Origin: an uncultured Ruminococcus sp.
Lineage (GTDB): Bacteria > Bacillota > Clostridia > Oscillospirales > Ruminococcaceae
DNA: 57,339 nt
Reading direction: 5' to 3'
NCBI GenBank assembly: GCA_902783005.1
Contig: CACZPI010000092.1
Coordinates: 1 to 57,339, forward strand
Shown here piece after piece: positions 42,004 through 49,199 of the stretch (positions are counted from its first letter, which is position 1; every line of letters starts with the position of its first letter). The notes beneath the pieces were generated by a model. That model had not been told where the DNA came from. It searched no databases and saw only the letters and a program-made list of their open reading frames with translations. The translations under genes were made by a program, and so were the position numbers.

Positions 42004-42641
42004 CAGATTTTGGAATAGCCGAAGCTGTTAACGATGGCGTCAACCTTGGCGCCGCTTGCGCACAGCGGGCACTCGCTCGGGATCGCGGATTTGTATTCCG
42101 GCATATCCTCAAGGGAGAATACAGAGTCGATCTTGATGCCGTTGTACTCCGGAACAGCCGAGAAGATGGCAGCCACTCCTGCGAGCTTGCCCGAATAGTA
42201 CTGCAGGCACTCTACGCAGCGGTTGATGGACTTGCCGGTGGAAATGGAGGACATGAGGAGCAGGATCTCCTTGCCGTAGATCTTCTTCTGGAGGTTGTCA
42301 CGGAAGATCATCTGGTTGTTCATGTTGGTCTCCGGGGTGATGACGGAAATATCGGTGCCGCCGTTCATGCCGCCGCCGTTCTCGCACAGGTCGCGTGCGA
42401 GGAATGCGCCGATCATCTCGGTGCCCTCAAAGCAGAGAATGGTGTCAATCTGCTTGTTGTGCGCATAGAACTTGGCAAGCTCACGGGCAGCCTCGCGTGC
42501 TGCACGGTACTCGGTCTTGGTGGTAGTCATGTCTACAAAATAGTTGACATGAGAATGGTTGGTGGCAAAGTGGCCGGGGATCAGTCCGAGTCTGACATTG
42601 GAATTGTTCTTGGCAGTAATGTCGATCTGTCTGTTTTCCAT
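42003..42641 (-). CDS. Phosphoribosyltransferase-like protein with altered PRPP site
   Basis: 212 residues resembling type I phosphoribosyltransferases of the orotate PRTase group in overall pattern. The fold's PRPP loop reads EILLLMSSISTGKSINR where active enzymes carry two acidic residues (such as VDDVITTG). Both acidic residues are replaced by Ser, so catalysis is doubtful. A C-terminal CPLCASGAKVD motif with two cysteines could bind metal. It has a strong promoter and precedes rhomboid. The role is unknown; annotation as pyrE would be unsafe. Confidence 0.65.
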   Translation of the reverse strand: MENRQIDITAKNNSNVRLGLIPGHFATNHSHVNYFVDMTTTKTEYRAAREAARELAKFYAHNKQIDTILCFEGTEMIGAFLARDLCENGGGMNGGTDISVITPETNMNNQMIFRDNLQKKIYGKEILLLMSSISTGKSINRCVECLQYYSGKLAGVAAIFSAVPEYNGIKIDSVFSLEDMPEYKSAIPSECPLCASGAKVDAIVNSFGYSKI

Positions 42642-42723
42642 AGTGATTTCATCCTTTCATAATGCTTTGTATTGCTTTCAGGTTGTTCACAGAAATCTGC
42701 GCCCGCAGGCGCATCACACAATT

Positions 42724-42752
42724 ATTATATCAAATCGGATGCAAAATGTCAA
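42724..42752 (-). promoter_or_regulatory. Promoter of the PRTase-like/rhomboid operon
   Basis: Minus strand: TTGACA, 17 bp and TATAAT with TGa, a perfect-consensus promoter. The leader has a TGCGCC/GGCGCA hairpin close to its 5' end. Confidence 0.88.
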
Positions 42753-42783
42753 TAGGTGTGACAATGTCGGATCTGTGATGCAG

Positions 42784-42816
42784 AAAAATCAGCGGTATAC
42801 CGGATGTATACCGCTG
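42784..42816 (-). terminator. Terminator of the small lipoprotein gene
   Basis: An 11-bp perfect stem (42790-42800 with 42806-42816). On the minus strand ATTTTTC follows. Confidence 0.92.
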
Positions 42817-42824
42817 AAACAAGG

Positions 42825-43175
42825 TCAATCGTGTCTGCCGTTGTCGTACACGCGCCCGCGCTCGTCGGCGCGGTAGGTGCCGTCACCGTCATGCATCTCT
42901 TCCTTTATATCACCGGCAAGATCCGTTGCCAGCTCCTTGCCGTCCTCGACCAGATCGCTGGCCATCTCTTTGCCGTTTTCGGCAGCATTGCTGGCCATCT
43001 CGCGGCCGTTCTCCACAGCATCGCTGACAAGCCCCTCATCGCGGCGCTCCTCCCGGCGGGCGGTCGCCTCCGGGTGTGTCTCTGCACGGCTGTCGGTATC
43101 GCGGTCTCTTCTCCCGCCGCATCCGGTCAGCACAAGTGCAGCCGCGAGTGCGGGCAGGATCCATCTGTTCTTCAT
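42825..43175 (-). CDS. Small lipoprotein with 11-residue helical repeats
   Basis: 116 residues. A type II signal peptide ends in the lipobox LTGC (Cys19), so the protein should be lipid-anchored outside the membrane. After a charged segment come three to four 11-residue units (ASNAAENGKEM, ASDLVEDGKEL and relatives), predicted to form an amphipathic helix. I recognise no named domain. GGAGG lies 7-8 bp before the ATG. It is monocistronic; its promoter is unclear, with TTGTCG-17-TAAATC (minus strand) the best candidate. Confidence 0.7.
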   Translation of the reverse strand: MKNRWILPALAAALVLTGCGGRRDRDTDSRAETHPEATARREERRDEGLVSDAVENGREMASNAAENGKEMASDLVEDGKELATDLAGDIKEEMHDGDGTYRADERGRVYDNGRHD

Positions 43176-43267
43176 GTCAAAAACCTCCTATCCTGCAAAT
43201 GAACCGTCCGCAGGACGATTCCACGATAGTATGTGCATTTGTCACGGATTTATCCGGTGTACATGGT

Positions 43268-43298
43268 TTCGACAAAATTATTGTGCGTATTGCACAAT
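43268..43298. promoter_or_regulatory. Possible operator region between the lipoprotein and tautomerase genes
   Basis: A minus-strand TGTCGAA (43268-43274) overlaps the candidate -35 of the lipoprotein gene. A 7-bp inverted repeat ATTGTGC-gtatt-GCACAAT follows at 43280-43298. Both lie between divergent genes. The regulators are not known. Confidence 0.4.
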
Positions 43299-43345
43299 TT
43301 AGTGGAAAAATATTCGTTCATATCAATGATTTGGTACAAAAACTA

Positions 43346-43374
43346 TTGCATGAACCGCGGAAAGGTGGTATAAT
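43346..43374 (+). promoter_or_regulatory. Promoter of the tautomerase/GH13 operon
   Basis: TTGCAT (43346-43351), 17 bp and TATAAT (43369-43374) with TGg. Confidence 0.85.
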
Positions 43375-43399
43375 AATGAAGACGAAGGGAGGCGGAATC

Positions 43400-43741
43400 A
43401 TGCCATTTATTGATGTGAGAACGAACCGCAGCGTGTCCCCTGCAAATCTCGATGCGATCAAGCAGGCGTTTGGCACGGCCATCACGGCGATCCCGGGCAA
43501 GTCCGAGAGCTGGCTGATGGTGGAGATCCGCGGCGATGAAGCACTGTATTTCAAGGGCTCCGATGCCCCGGCGGCCATGACGCAGGTGAGCATTTACGGC
43601 AGACCGGATGCAGCGGCATTCGACGATCTGACCGGAAGGATCACGGAGATCCTCACGAAGTATCTGGAGATCCCGGCCGACCGCATCTATGTCAGCTACC
43701 AATGCACGGAGCACTGGGGTTGGAACGGCGGCAATTTCTGA
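43400..43741 (+). CDS. MIF/phenylpyruvate tautomerase-like protein
   Basis: 113 residues beginning Met-Pro-Phe, so removal of Met exposes the N-terminal proline that acts as the base in the tautomerase superfamily. NRSVSPANLDAIKQAFG, KSESWLMVEI and DRIYVSYQCTEHWGWNGGNF match the MIF pattern. I chose ATG 43400, with GGGAGG upstream, because only it gives the Met-Pro start; ATG 43376 would add eight residues and lies at the transcript's 5' end. It precedes the GH13 gene by 46 bp, without an obvious metabolic link. Confidence 0.9.
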   Translation: MPFIDVRTNRSVSPANLDAIKQAFGTAITAIPGKSESWLMVEIRGDEALYFKGSDAPAAMTQVSIYGRPDAAAFDDLTGRITEILTKYLEIPADRIYVSYQCTEHWGWNGGNF

Positions 43742-43787
43742 TCCGCATGATATTGGATAATATTCTGGTTTTAAGGAGTCTTTTTAC

Positions 43788-45371
43788 ATGAGTTGGTACG
43801 AAAATGCGATCATCTATCATATCTATCCTCTCGGCTTCTGCGGCGCACCGCGGTTCAATGAGGGCGGCGAGCCGGTCAGACGGCTGGAGAAGATCTATGA
43901 ATGGATCCCGCATTTCAAGGAAATGAATGTGGATGCCGTTTACTTCGGGCCGGTTTTCGAGTCCGTTGAGCACGGCTACGATACCACGGACTATAAAATG
44001 ATCGACCGCCGTCTGGGTGACAACAACATGTTCCGCGAGATCTGCGAGACGCTTCATAAGGAAGGCATCCGCGTGATCCTCGACGGCGTGTTCAACCATG
44101 TCGGCAGACGCTTCCCGCAGTTTGTGGATATCCAGCAGAACGGACAGAGCTCCGGCTACTGCGGCTGGTTCCAGAATCTGAATTTCGGCGGCTCTTCGCC
44201 GTGCGGGGATCCGTTCTGGTATGAGGGCTGGAACGGGCATTACAACCTCGTCAAGCTCAACCTCCAGAATGTCGGCGTTTGCGATCACCTGATCGACGCG
44301 ATCAATTACTGGATGGAGGAATTCAAGATCGACGGCATCCGCTTTGATGCGGCTGACTGCATCGACTTCAATTTCTTCAAGCGCATCCGCAGCTTCTGCA
44401 AGGGCAAGAATCCCGATTTCTGGCTGATGGGTGAGATCATTCACGGCGACTACAACCGCTGGGCAAACCCGGAGATGCTCGATTCTGTCACGAATTACGA
44501 ATGCTACAAGGGCATCTGGTCGTCCCACAATGACAAGAATTTCTACGAGATTGACTATTCCATCAACCGCCAGTCCGGCACGAACGGCGGTATCTACCGG
44601 AATATCAAGCTCTACAATTTCGTCGATAACCACGACGTCAACCGCCTTGCCAGCACCCTGCGTGACAAGCGCAATCTCGGCACCTGCTACACGCTGCTGT
44701 ATGCAATGCCCGGCATTCCGTCGATCTATTACGGCTCGGAATTCGGCATTGAAGGCGCCAAGCAGGGCGGCGATGATTCCCCGATGCGTCCTTGCCTGAA
44801 TCTGGCAGATATGGATGTCCATTCCGACATTTACAAGCATATCGTCAAGCTCGGCCGGATCTACCGTGCATACCCTGCACTGCGCACCGGCGGCTACCGC
44901 AGAATCAATATCACCAACCGTCAGCTGCTCTTTGCCAAGGAGATCGACGGACAGACGGTCTATGTAGCGCTGAACCTCGATGAAAACGGGTTTGACTGGG
45001 ATTTCGGCACGCATTACAGCGGCCTGGTCGATGTCATGACCGGCAATCCGATTTCGGTGAACAACGGCAATGCCCATATTCATATGGAGCCGTTCTCCTC
45101 GAAGATCCTGGTCAACGACGATATTGTCAACGACCAGACGGAGCCGGAGGCAACACCTGCCGAGGTGCCGCGTGAGCTGCATGAGGGGCAGCATTACCGC
45201 CATTTCAAGGGCGGGCAGTACACCGTACTCGGCGTGGCAACACACAGTGAAACGCTTGAGGACATGGTGGTTTACCGCAGCGATGCGGACGGCAGTGTAT
45301 GGGTACGCCCGAAGGCCATGTTCATGGATAAGGTCGGCGACGGGTACCGATTCACGCTGCTTGATGATTAA
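43788..45371 (+). CDS. GH13 alpha-amylase-family enzyme fused to a C-terminal DUF1653 domain
   Basis: 527 residues, no signal peptide, so cytoplasmic. The GH13 barrel is complete: region I DGVFNH (99-104), region II GIRFDAAD with nucleophile Asp187, region III MGEI with acid/base Glu216, region IV FVDNHD with Asp283. A beta domain follows, and from about 465 a DUF1653 domain (HYRHFKGGQYTVLGVATHSETLEDMVVYR, then WVRPKAMF). DUF1653 is usually a free-standing ~70-residue protein. Substrate specificity is open; alpha-glucan breakdown in the cytoplasm is likely. AAGGAG lies before the ATG. Confidence 0.92.
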   Translation: MSWYENAIIYHIYPLGFCGAPRFNEGGEPVRRLEKIYEWIPHFKEMNVDAVYFGPVFESVEHGYDTTDYKMIDRRLGDNNMFREICETLHKEGIRVILDGVFNHVGRRFPQFVDIQQNGQSSGYCGWFQNLNFGGSSPCGDPFWYEGWNGHYNLVKLNLQNVGVCDHLIDAINYWMEEFKIDGIRFDAADCIDFNFFKRIRSFCKGKNPDFWLMGEIIHGDYNRWANPEMLDSVTNYECYKGIWSSHNDKNFYEIDYSINRQSGTNGGIYRNIKLYNFVDNHDVNRLASTLRDKRNLGTCYTLLYAMPGIPSIYYGSEFGIEGAKQGGDDSPMRPCLNLADMDVHSDIYKHIVKLGRIYRAYPALRTGGYRRINITNRQLLFAKEIDGQTVYVALNLDENGFDWDFGTHYSGLVDVMTGNPISVNNGNAHIHMEPFSSKILVNDDIVNDQTEPEATPAEVPRELHEGQHYRHFKGGQYTVLGVATHSETLEDMVVYRSDADGSVWVRPKAMFMDKVGDGYRFTLLDD

Positions 45372-45402
45372 GCTTTCTCCAATCACACACCTTTCATAGC
45401 GG

Positions 45403-45431
45403 GAATCCCCTGAGTCTGACTCAGGGGATTC
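45403..45431 (+). terminator. Terminator of the GH13 gene
   Basis: A 12-bp perfect stem (45403-45414 with 45420-45431), loop TCTGA, followed by TTGCTGT; the U-tract is poor. Confidence 0.75.
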
Positions 45432-45456
45432 TTGCTGTCTGAGGAAATTTTGACGG

Positions 45457-45543
45457 TCAGTCGCAGCATGGCTCATCCGGGCGGACGGTAGGCTCCTCTT
45501 CACCGGTATGCTGCTGCGTGGATTTACTGCGCTTCTTGCTCAT
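45457..45543 (-). CDS. Candidate 28-residue protein
   Basis: ATG 45543 (minus) with GGGAG about 8 bp upstream opens a 28-codon frame for a basic N-terminal half (MSKKRSKS), an acidic stretch and a terminal PCCD with two adjacent cysteines. The frame also continues upstream to 45705, but that part lacks a ribosome-binding site. No matching promoter was found. It may be a real small protein or chance. Confidence 0.3.
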   Translation of the reverse strand: MSKKRSKSTQQHTGEEEPTVRPDEPCCD

Positions 45544-45752
45544 GGCACTCGCTCCCATCTCCGCACGGATTCTCGTGAAATGCGGAATGTGCGGGATTCC
45601 GTTGTCAGGAGTATGCCCGCAGAAAGCGGGAATATACGGCGGGCACAATTTCACATTGACCATGTATCCTGAAAAAATAAGGGTAACTATGTTGAAAAAA
45701 TGCAATTTCCATTTTATGGAATTCTACATAGCGCCAACTATCAAACAGGGGC

Positions 45753-45781
45753 TTGCAATCCGGGAGAGAATGTGGTATACT
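45753..45781 (+). promoter_or_regulatory. Promoter of the 45822 gene
   Basis: TTGCAA (45753-45758), 17 bp and TATACT (45776-45781) with TGg. Confidence 0.8.
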
Positions 45782-45821
45782 ATAAATAACACATCCCGAT
45801 CAGGAAAGGAAGCGGATCCAT

Positions 45822-46100
45822 ATGCTGAAAGTGACAGTCGTGGGCGGTGAGCTGCCGCAGGAGGAGATTGATGCGTACATCTTCCATACCAAGAAGAAGT
45901 ACGGCACGATATTGCCGGAGGATCTTGAGCTGATCCTGGAGGTGGACGGAGATTATGTGAATATTCGTTATAATCCGCCGTTCTTCTTCCGTGCGATCCG
46001 CAGCACCGATTATCTGGTCAACAGTACCGAAAAGCTCAACGATGCCAAGCTCGCGGAGCTTCATGACAAGATCCCCAGCTCGCTGGAGGAATGCAGCTGA
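45822..46100 (+). CDS. Small conserved-looking protein of unknown function
   Basis: 92 residues, soluble, starting MLKVTVVGGELPQEEIDAYI and containing an acidic beta stretch (LELILEVDGDYVNIRYN) and a PPFFFRAIR segment. No motif assigns a function; I suspect a small clostridial family but cannot name it. AAAGGAAGCGG precedes the ATG. It is monocistronic, convergent with spo0A, and shares the hairpin at 46112-46145. Confidence 0.7.
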   Translation: MLKVTVVGGELPQEEIDAYIFHTKKKYGTILPEDLELILEVDGDYVNIRYNPPFFFRAIRSTDYLVNSTEKLNDAKLAELHDKIPSSLEECS

Positions 46101-46111
46101 ATCCATGAAAA

Positions 46112-46145
46112 AACTGGTACAGAAGCATCAGCTTCTGTACCAGTT
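46112..46145 (-). terminator. Terminator of spo0A
   Basis: A long perfect stem (AACTGGTACAGAAGC, 46112-46126, with 46131-46145) around ATCA. On the minus strand TTTTTC follows; it may also stop the convergent 45822 transcript. Confidence 0.92.
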
Positions 46146-46149
46146 CTCA

Positions 46150-46920
46150 TTACATACTGTGTTCGGTGGTACGTCCCTCGGACATGAGCTGGAGCCGCAG
46201 CTTGTCCGTGATGAGGGCGATGAATTCGGAATTGGTGGGCTTCCCGCGGCAGGTGTTGATGGTGTAGCCGAAGAAGGAATTGAGCATTTCGAGATCCCCT
46301 CTGTCCCAGGCGATTTCAATGGCGTGGCGGATGGCACGTTCCACGCGGGAGGGCGTTGTCTTGAAATGCTGTGCCACGGTCGGATAAAGCAGCTTTGTCA
46401 CGCTGTCAAGCAGCTCGTGGTTTTCCAGTGAAGCCAGAATGGCGTCGCGCAGGTAGTGATAGCCCTTGATATGGGCAGGGACACCGAGCTGATGAATGAT
46501 CTCGGTCACTTTGATCTCGACGGAGGTGTCGCGGGATGAGGCGTTCCCTTTGCCGGCAAGATCACGGATGCGCTGGGCGAGAATGCCGACGTCAAACGGA
46601 CGGATCATGTAATATTTTGCACCAAGCTCCATGATCTGGCGCTCCACAAAGGGATTGTCATAGCCGGATGTCACGATGAAATCCGGAAAATCATGCGCCT
46701 CGGCCTTGACGCGGCGGATCAGTTCGATGGCATCCATGTGCGGCATCACTGTGTCAATGACCACCACATCCGGGCGCTCCTCGAGGATGGTGTTGAGCAG
46801 AATATTCCCGTCCTTCCGGCGGGTAAAGGCGTACATGCCGCAGTTGCGCAGGGCGCTTGCGGTGGTGACGCCGAAATCGACGGAATCGTCCCCGATAAGG
46901 ACTCTGATCTTTTCATTCAT
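46150..46920 (-). CDS. spo0A: Sporulation master regulator Spo0A
   Basis: 256 residues. The N-terminal receiver has the acidic pair DD (11-12), phospho-acceptor Asp56 (VVVIDTVMPHMDAIE), and Thr84 in VTSG. The usual conserved Lys of the KPF motif is Arg107 (YYMIRPFD). After a linker comes the Spo0A C-terminal DNA-binding domain with the recognition helix SRVERAIRHAIEIAW and the CRGKPTNSEFIALITDKLRL end. Its presence implies sporulation ability. Phosphorelay control is expected from the family. AGGAGG precedes the ATG. Exact 0A boxes lie upstream. Confidence 0.97.
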   Translation of the reverse strand: MNEKIRVLIGDDSVDFGVTTASALRNCGMYAFTRRKDGNILLNTILEERPDVVVIDTVMPHMDAIELIRRVKAEAHDFPDFIVTSGYDNPFVERQIMELGAKYYMIRPFDVGILAQRIRDLAGKGNASSRDTSVEIKVTEIIHQLGVPAHIKGYHYLRDAILASLENHELLDSVTKLLYPTVAQHFKTTPSRVERAIRHAIEIAWDRGDLEMLNSFFGYTINTCRGKPTNSEFIALITDKLRLQLMSEGRTTEHSM

Positions 46921-46952
46921 AGAAGTCTCTTCCTCCTTTGCTCTACAATTCT

Positions 46953-46981
46953 ATCCTACCACATTTTCCGGCAGGGCGCAA
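46953..46981 (-). promoter_or_regulatory. Promoter of spo0A
   Basis: Minus strand: TTGCGC, 17 bp and TAGGAT with extended -10 TGg. A SigH-like reading (GCCGGAAAA then GAAT) overlaps it but with short spacing. Confidence 0.6.
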
Positions 46982-47022
46982 GGGGTGTTTATTGTCCTTT
47001 TATGGTGCAATAACGGAGATTT

Positions 47023-47039
47023 TGTCGAATCCTGACGAA
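47023..47039. promoter_or_regulatory. Pair of Spo0A boxes upstream of spo0A
   Basis: TGTCGAA (47023-47029) and TGACGAA (47033-47039), one helical turn apart, match the 0A-box consensus TGNCGAA. They lie about 40-60 bp beyond the -35 of spo0A, fitting autoregulation. Confidence 0.6.
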
Positions 47040-47045
47040 TGCGCC

Positions 47046-47100
47046 CGACGCCGTCCTGTTGAATCCTTGTGGATTCCTGCCGAGTGCGTCGAGACGGCGG
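47046..47100. other. Nested inverted repeats between spo0A and argG
   Basis: An outer CGCCGTC/GACGGCG pair and an inner GAATCC-ttgt-GGATTC palindrome (47062-47077), with a competing CGACGC/GCGTCG pair. There is no U-tract. It could be an operator or a structured RNA element in the spo0A upstream region. The rest of the 394-bp gap holds the 0A boxes, ARG-box-like repeats and promoters listed separately; no ORF. Confidence 0.4.
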
Positions 47101-47148
47101 GGGTATTGGAGCAATATGTGCGGGCGGGGTGCTTCCGCTGATTCGTTG

Positions 47149-47227
47149 ATATTCAAAATATTCATGATATTCATGTATAACTGCATAATCGGACTATATT
47201 TATCAAATTTTTCTGAATATTTATGCA
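47149..47227. promoter_or_regulatory. Putative ArgR sites upstream of argG
   Basis: Three ATATTCA elements repeat every 9 bp (47149, 47158, 47167), and TGAATATTTATGCA (47214-47227) lies 7 bp before the argG -35. The last resembles published ARG boxes (TGAAT and TGCAT half-sites around an A/T core). Arginine-dependent repression is inferred. Confidence 0.5.
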
Positions 47228-47234
47228 ATCCCCC

Positions 47235-47263
47235 TTGACAATGGCGGCGCAATGGTGTATAAT
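47235..47263 (+). promoter_or_regulatory. Promoter of the arginine cluster
   Basis: TTGACA (47235-47240), 17 bp and TATAAT (47258-47263), a perfect consensus. Confidence 0.92.
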
Positions 47264-47314
47264 GATAGATGTTCAATCGGGGCAGAGCCCTGTATCATTC
47301 AGGAGGTTGTAATC

Positions 47315-48559
<1,245 letters not shown>

Positions 48560-48575
48560 TAAAGGACGGATCCAT

Positions 48576-49103
48576 ATGGCTGACGAGTTGCAGGAAATGC
48601 AGGCGCAGACCACCGAAAACGGGACAGCAGATAACGACACAGACCTGTCTGATCTGCCGGAGACCGTAGTGCGCGGCAAGGTGATCCGCGGTGACCAGCT
48701 CAAGCGGGCTGTGTTTGAAGAGGTGGATCTGGAATGTGCCGTGATCAGTGCGGCAAATCTGCTGTGCGGTGCGATCATGACCTCGAACTGCGATGAAATG
48801 CGCATCGAGGAATGCAGCATGCAGAATGCGCAGTTCCGGAATATGGCGATGAAGAATGCTTCGTTCCAGGCGGTCGATCTGCAGGGAGCCACCTTTGCGG
48901 ATGCGAGCCTCGTCGGGGCGCAGGTGAAGCACCTGGATATGCATTCCTCCGCCTTTACCCATCTGAATCTGAATGAATCCGTATATGAGAGCTGTGCCTT
49001 TGTGGGCGCAGATTTCCGCGGCTGCATCTGGGATGACGCCATGATCGACGGCATTCCGGTGCGCGATCTGCTCGCGGCATATCAGGAAGTTCACAACAGC
49101 TGA
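48576..49103 (+). CDS. Pentapeptide-repeat-like protein
   Basis: 175 residues: a ~30-residue acidic, disordered N-terminus, then a right-handed beta-helix of pentapeptide repeats (A/C-x-L/F/M-x-x), e.g. AVFEEVDLECAVISAANLLCGAIM and ASFQAVDLQGATFADASLVGAQV, ending in a short helix. Such folds bind proteins or DNA; none is typical of arginine synthesis. It lies 16 bp after argG with AAAGGACGG upstream, so it is co-transcribed; a hairpin with a weak U-tract separates it from argH. Confidence 0.85.
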   Translation: MADELQEMQAQTTENGTADNDTDLSDLPETVVRGKVIRGDQLKRAVFEEVDLECAVISAANLLCGAIMTSNCDEMRIEECSMQNAQFRNMAMKNASFQAVDLQGATFADASLVGAQVKHLDMHSSAFTHLNLNESVYESCAFVGADFRGCIWDDAMIDGIPVRDLLAAYQEVHNS

Positions 49104-49121
49104 AAAAAACAAATCATGTAC

Positions 49122-49158
49122 ACAGCACGGGGGCTTTCCCAAAAGTCCCCGGCGCTGT
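49122..49158 (+). terminator. Hairpin, possible partial terminator before argH
   Basis: ACAGC and CGGGGGCTTT (49122-49137) pair with AAAGTCCCCG and GCTGT (49142-49158), followed by CATTTTCTG. It may reduce read-through into argH. Confidence 0.55.
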
Positions 49159-49199
49159 CATTTTCTGAGATAGAAATCAAGAACCGGAGGACAGGACTT

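Larger units (their letters stand above)
45372..45821. other. 450-bp gap between the GH13 gene and the 45822 gene
   Basis: It holds the GH13 terminator, the 28-codon candidate on the minus strand, a CCCGC/GCGGG hairpin near 45612-45630, and the promoter at 45753-45781. Nothing else was recognised. Confidence 0.6.

Noticed and set aside
42003-42641. Calling this gene pyrE
   Set aside because: The acidic pair of the PRPP motif is missing, so orotate phosphoribosyltransferase activity is not supported.
43692-45503. A 603-codon minus-strand frame opposite the GH13 gene
   Set aside because: Antisense shadow; the GH13 catalytic motifs on the plus strand settle the matter.
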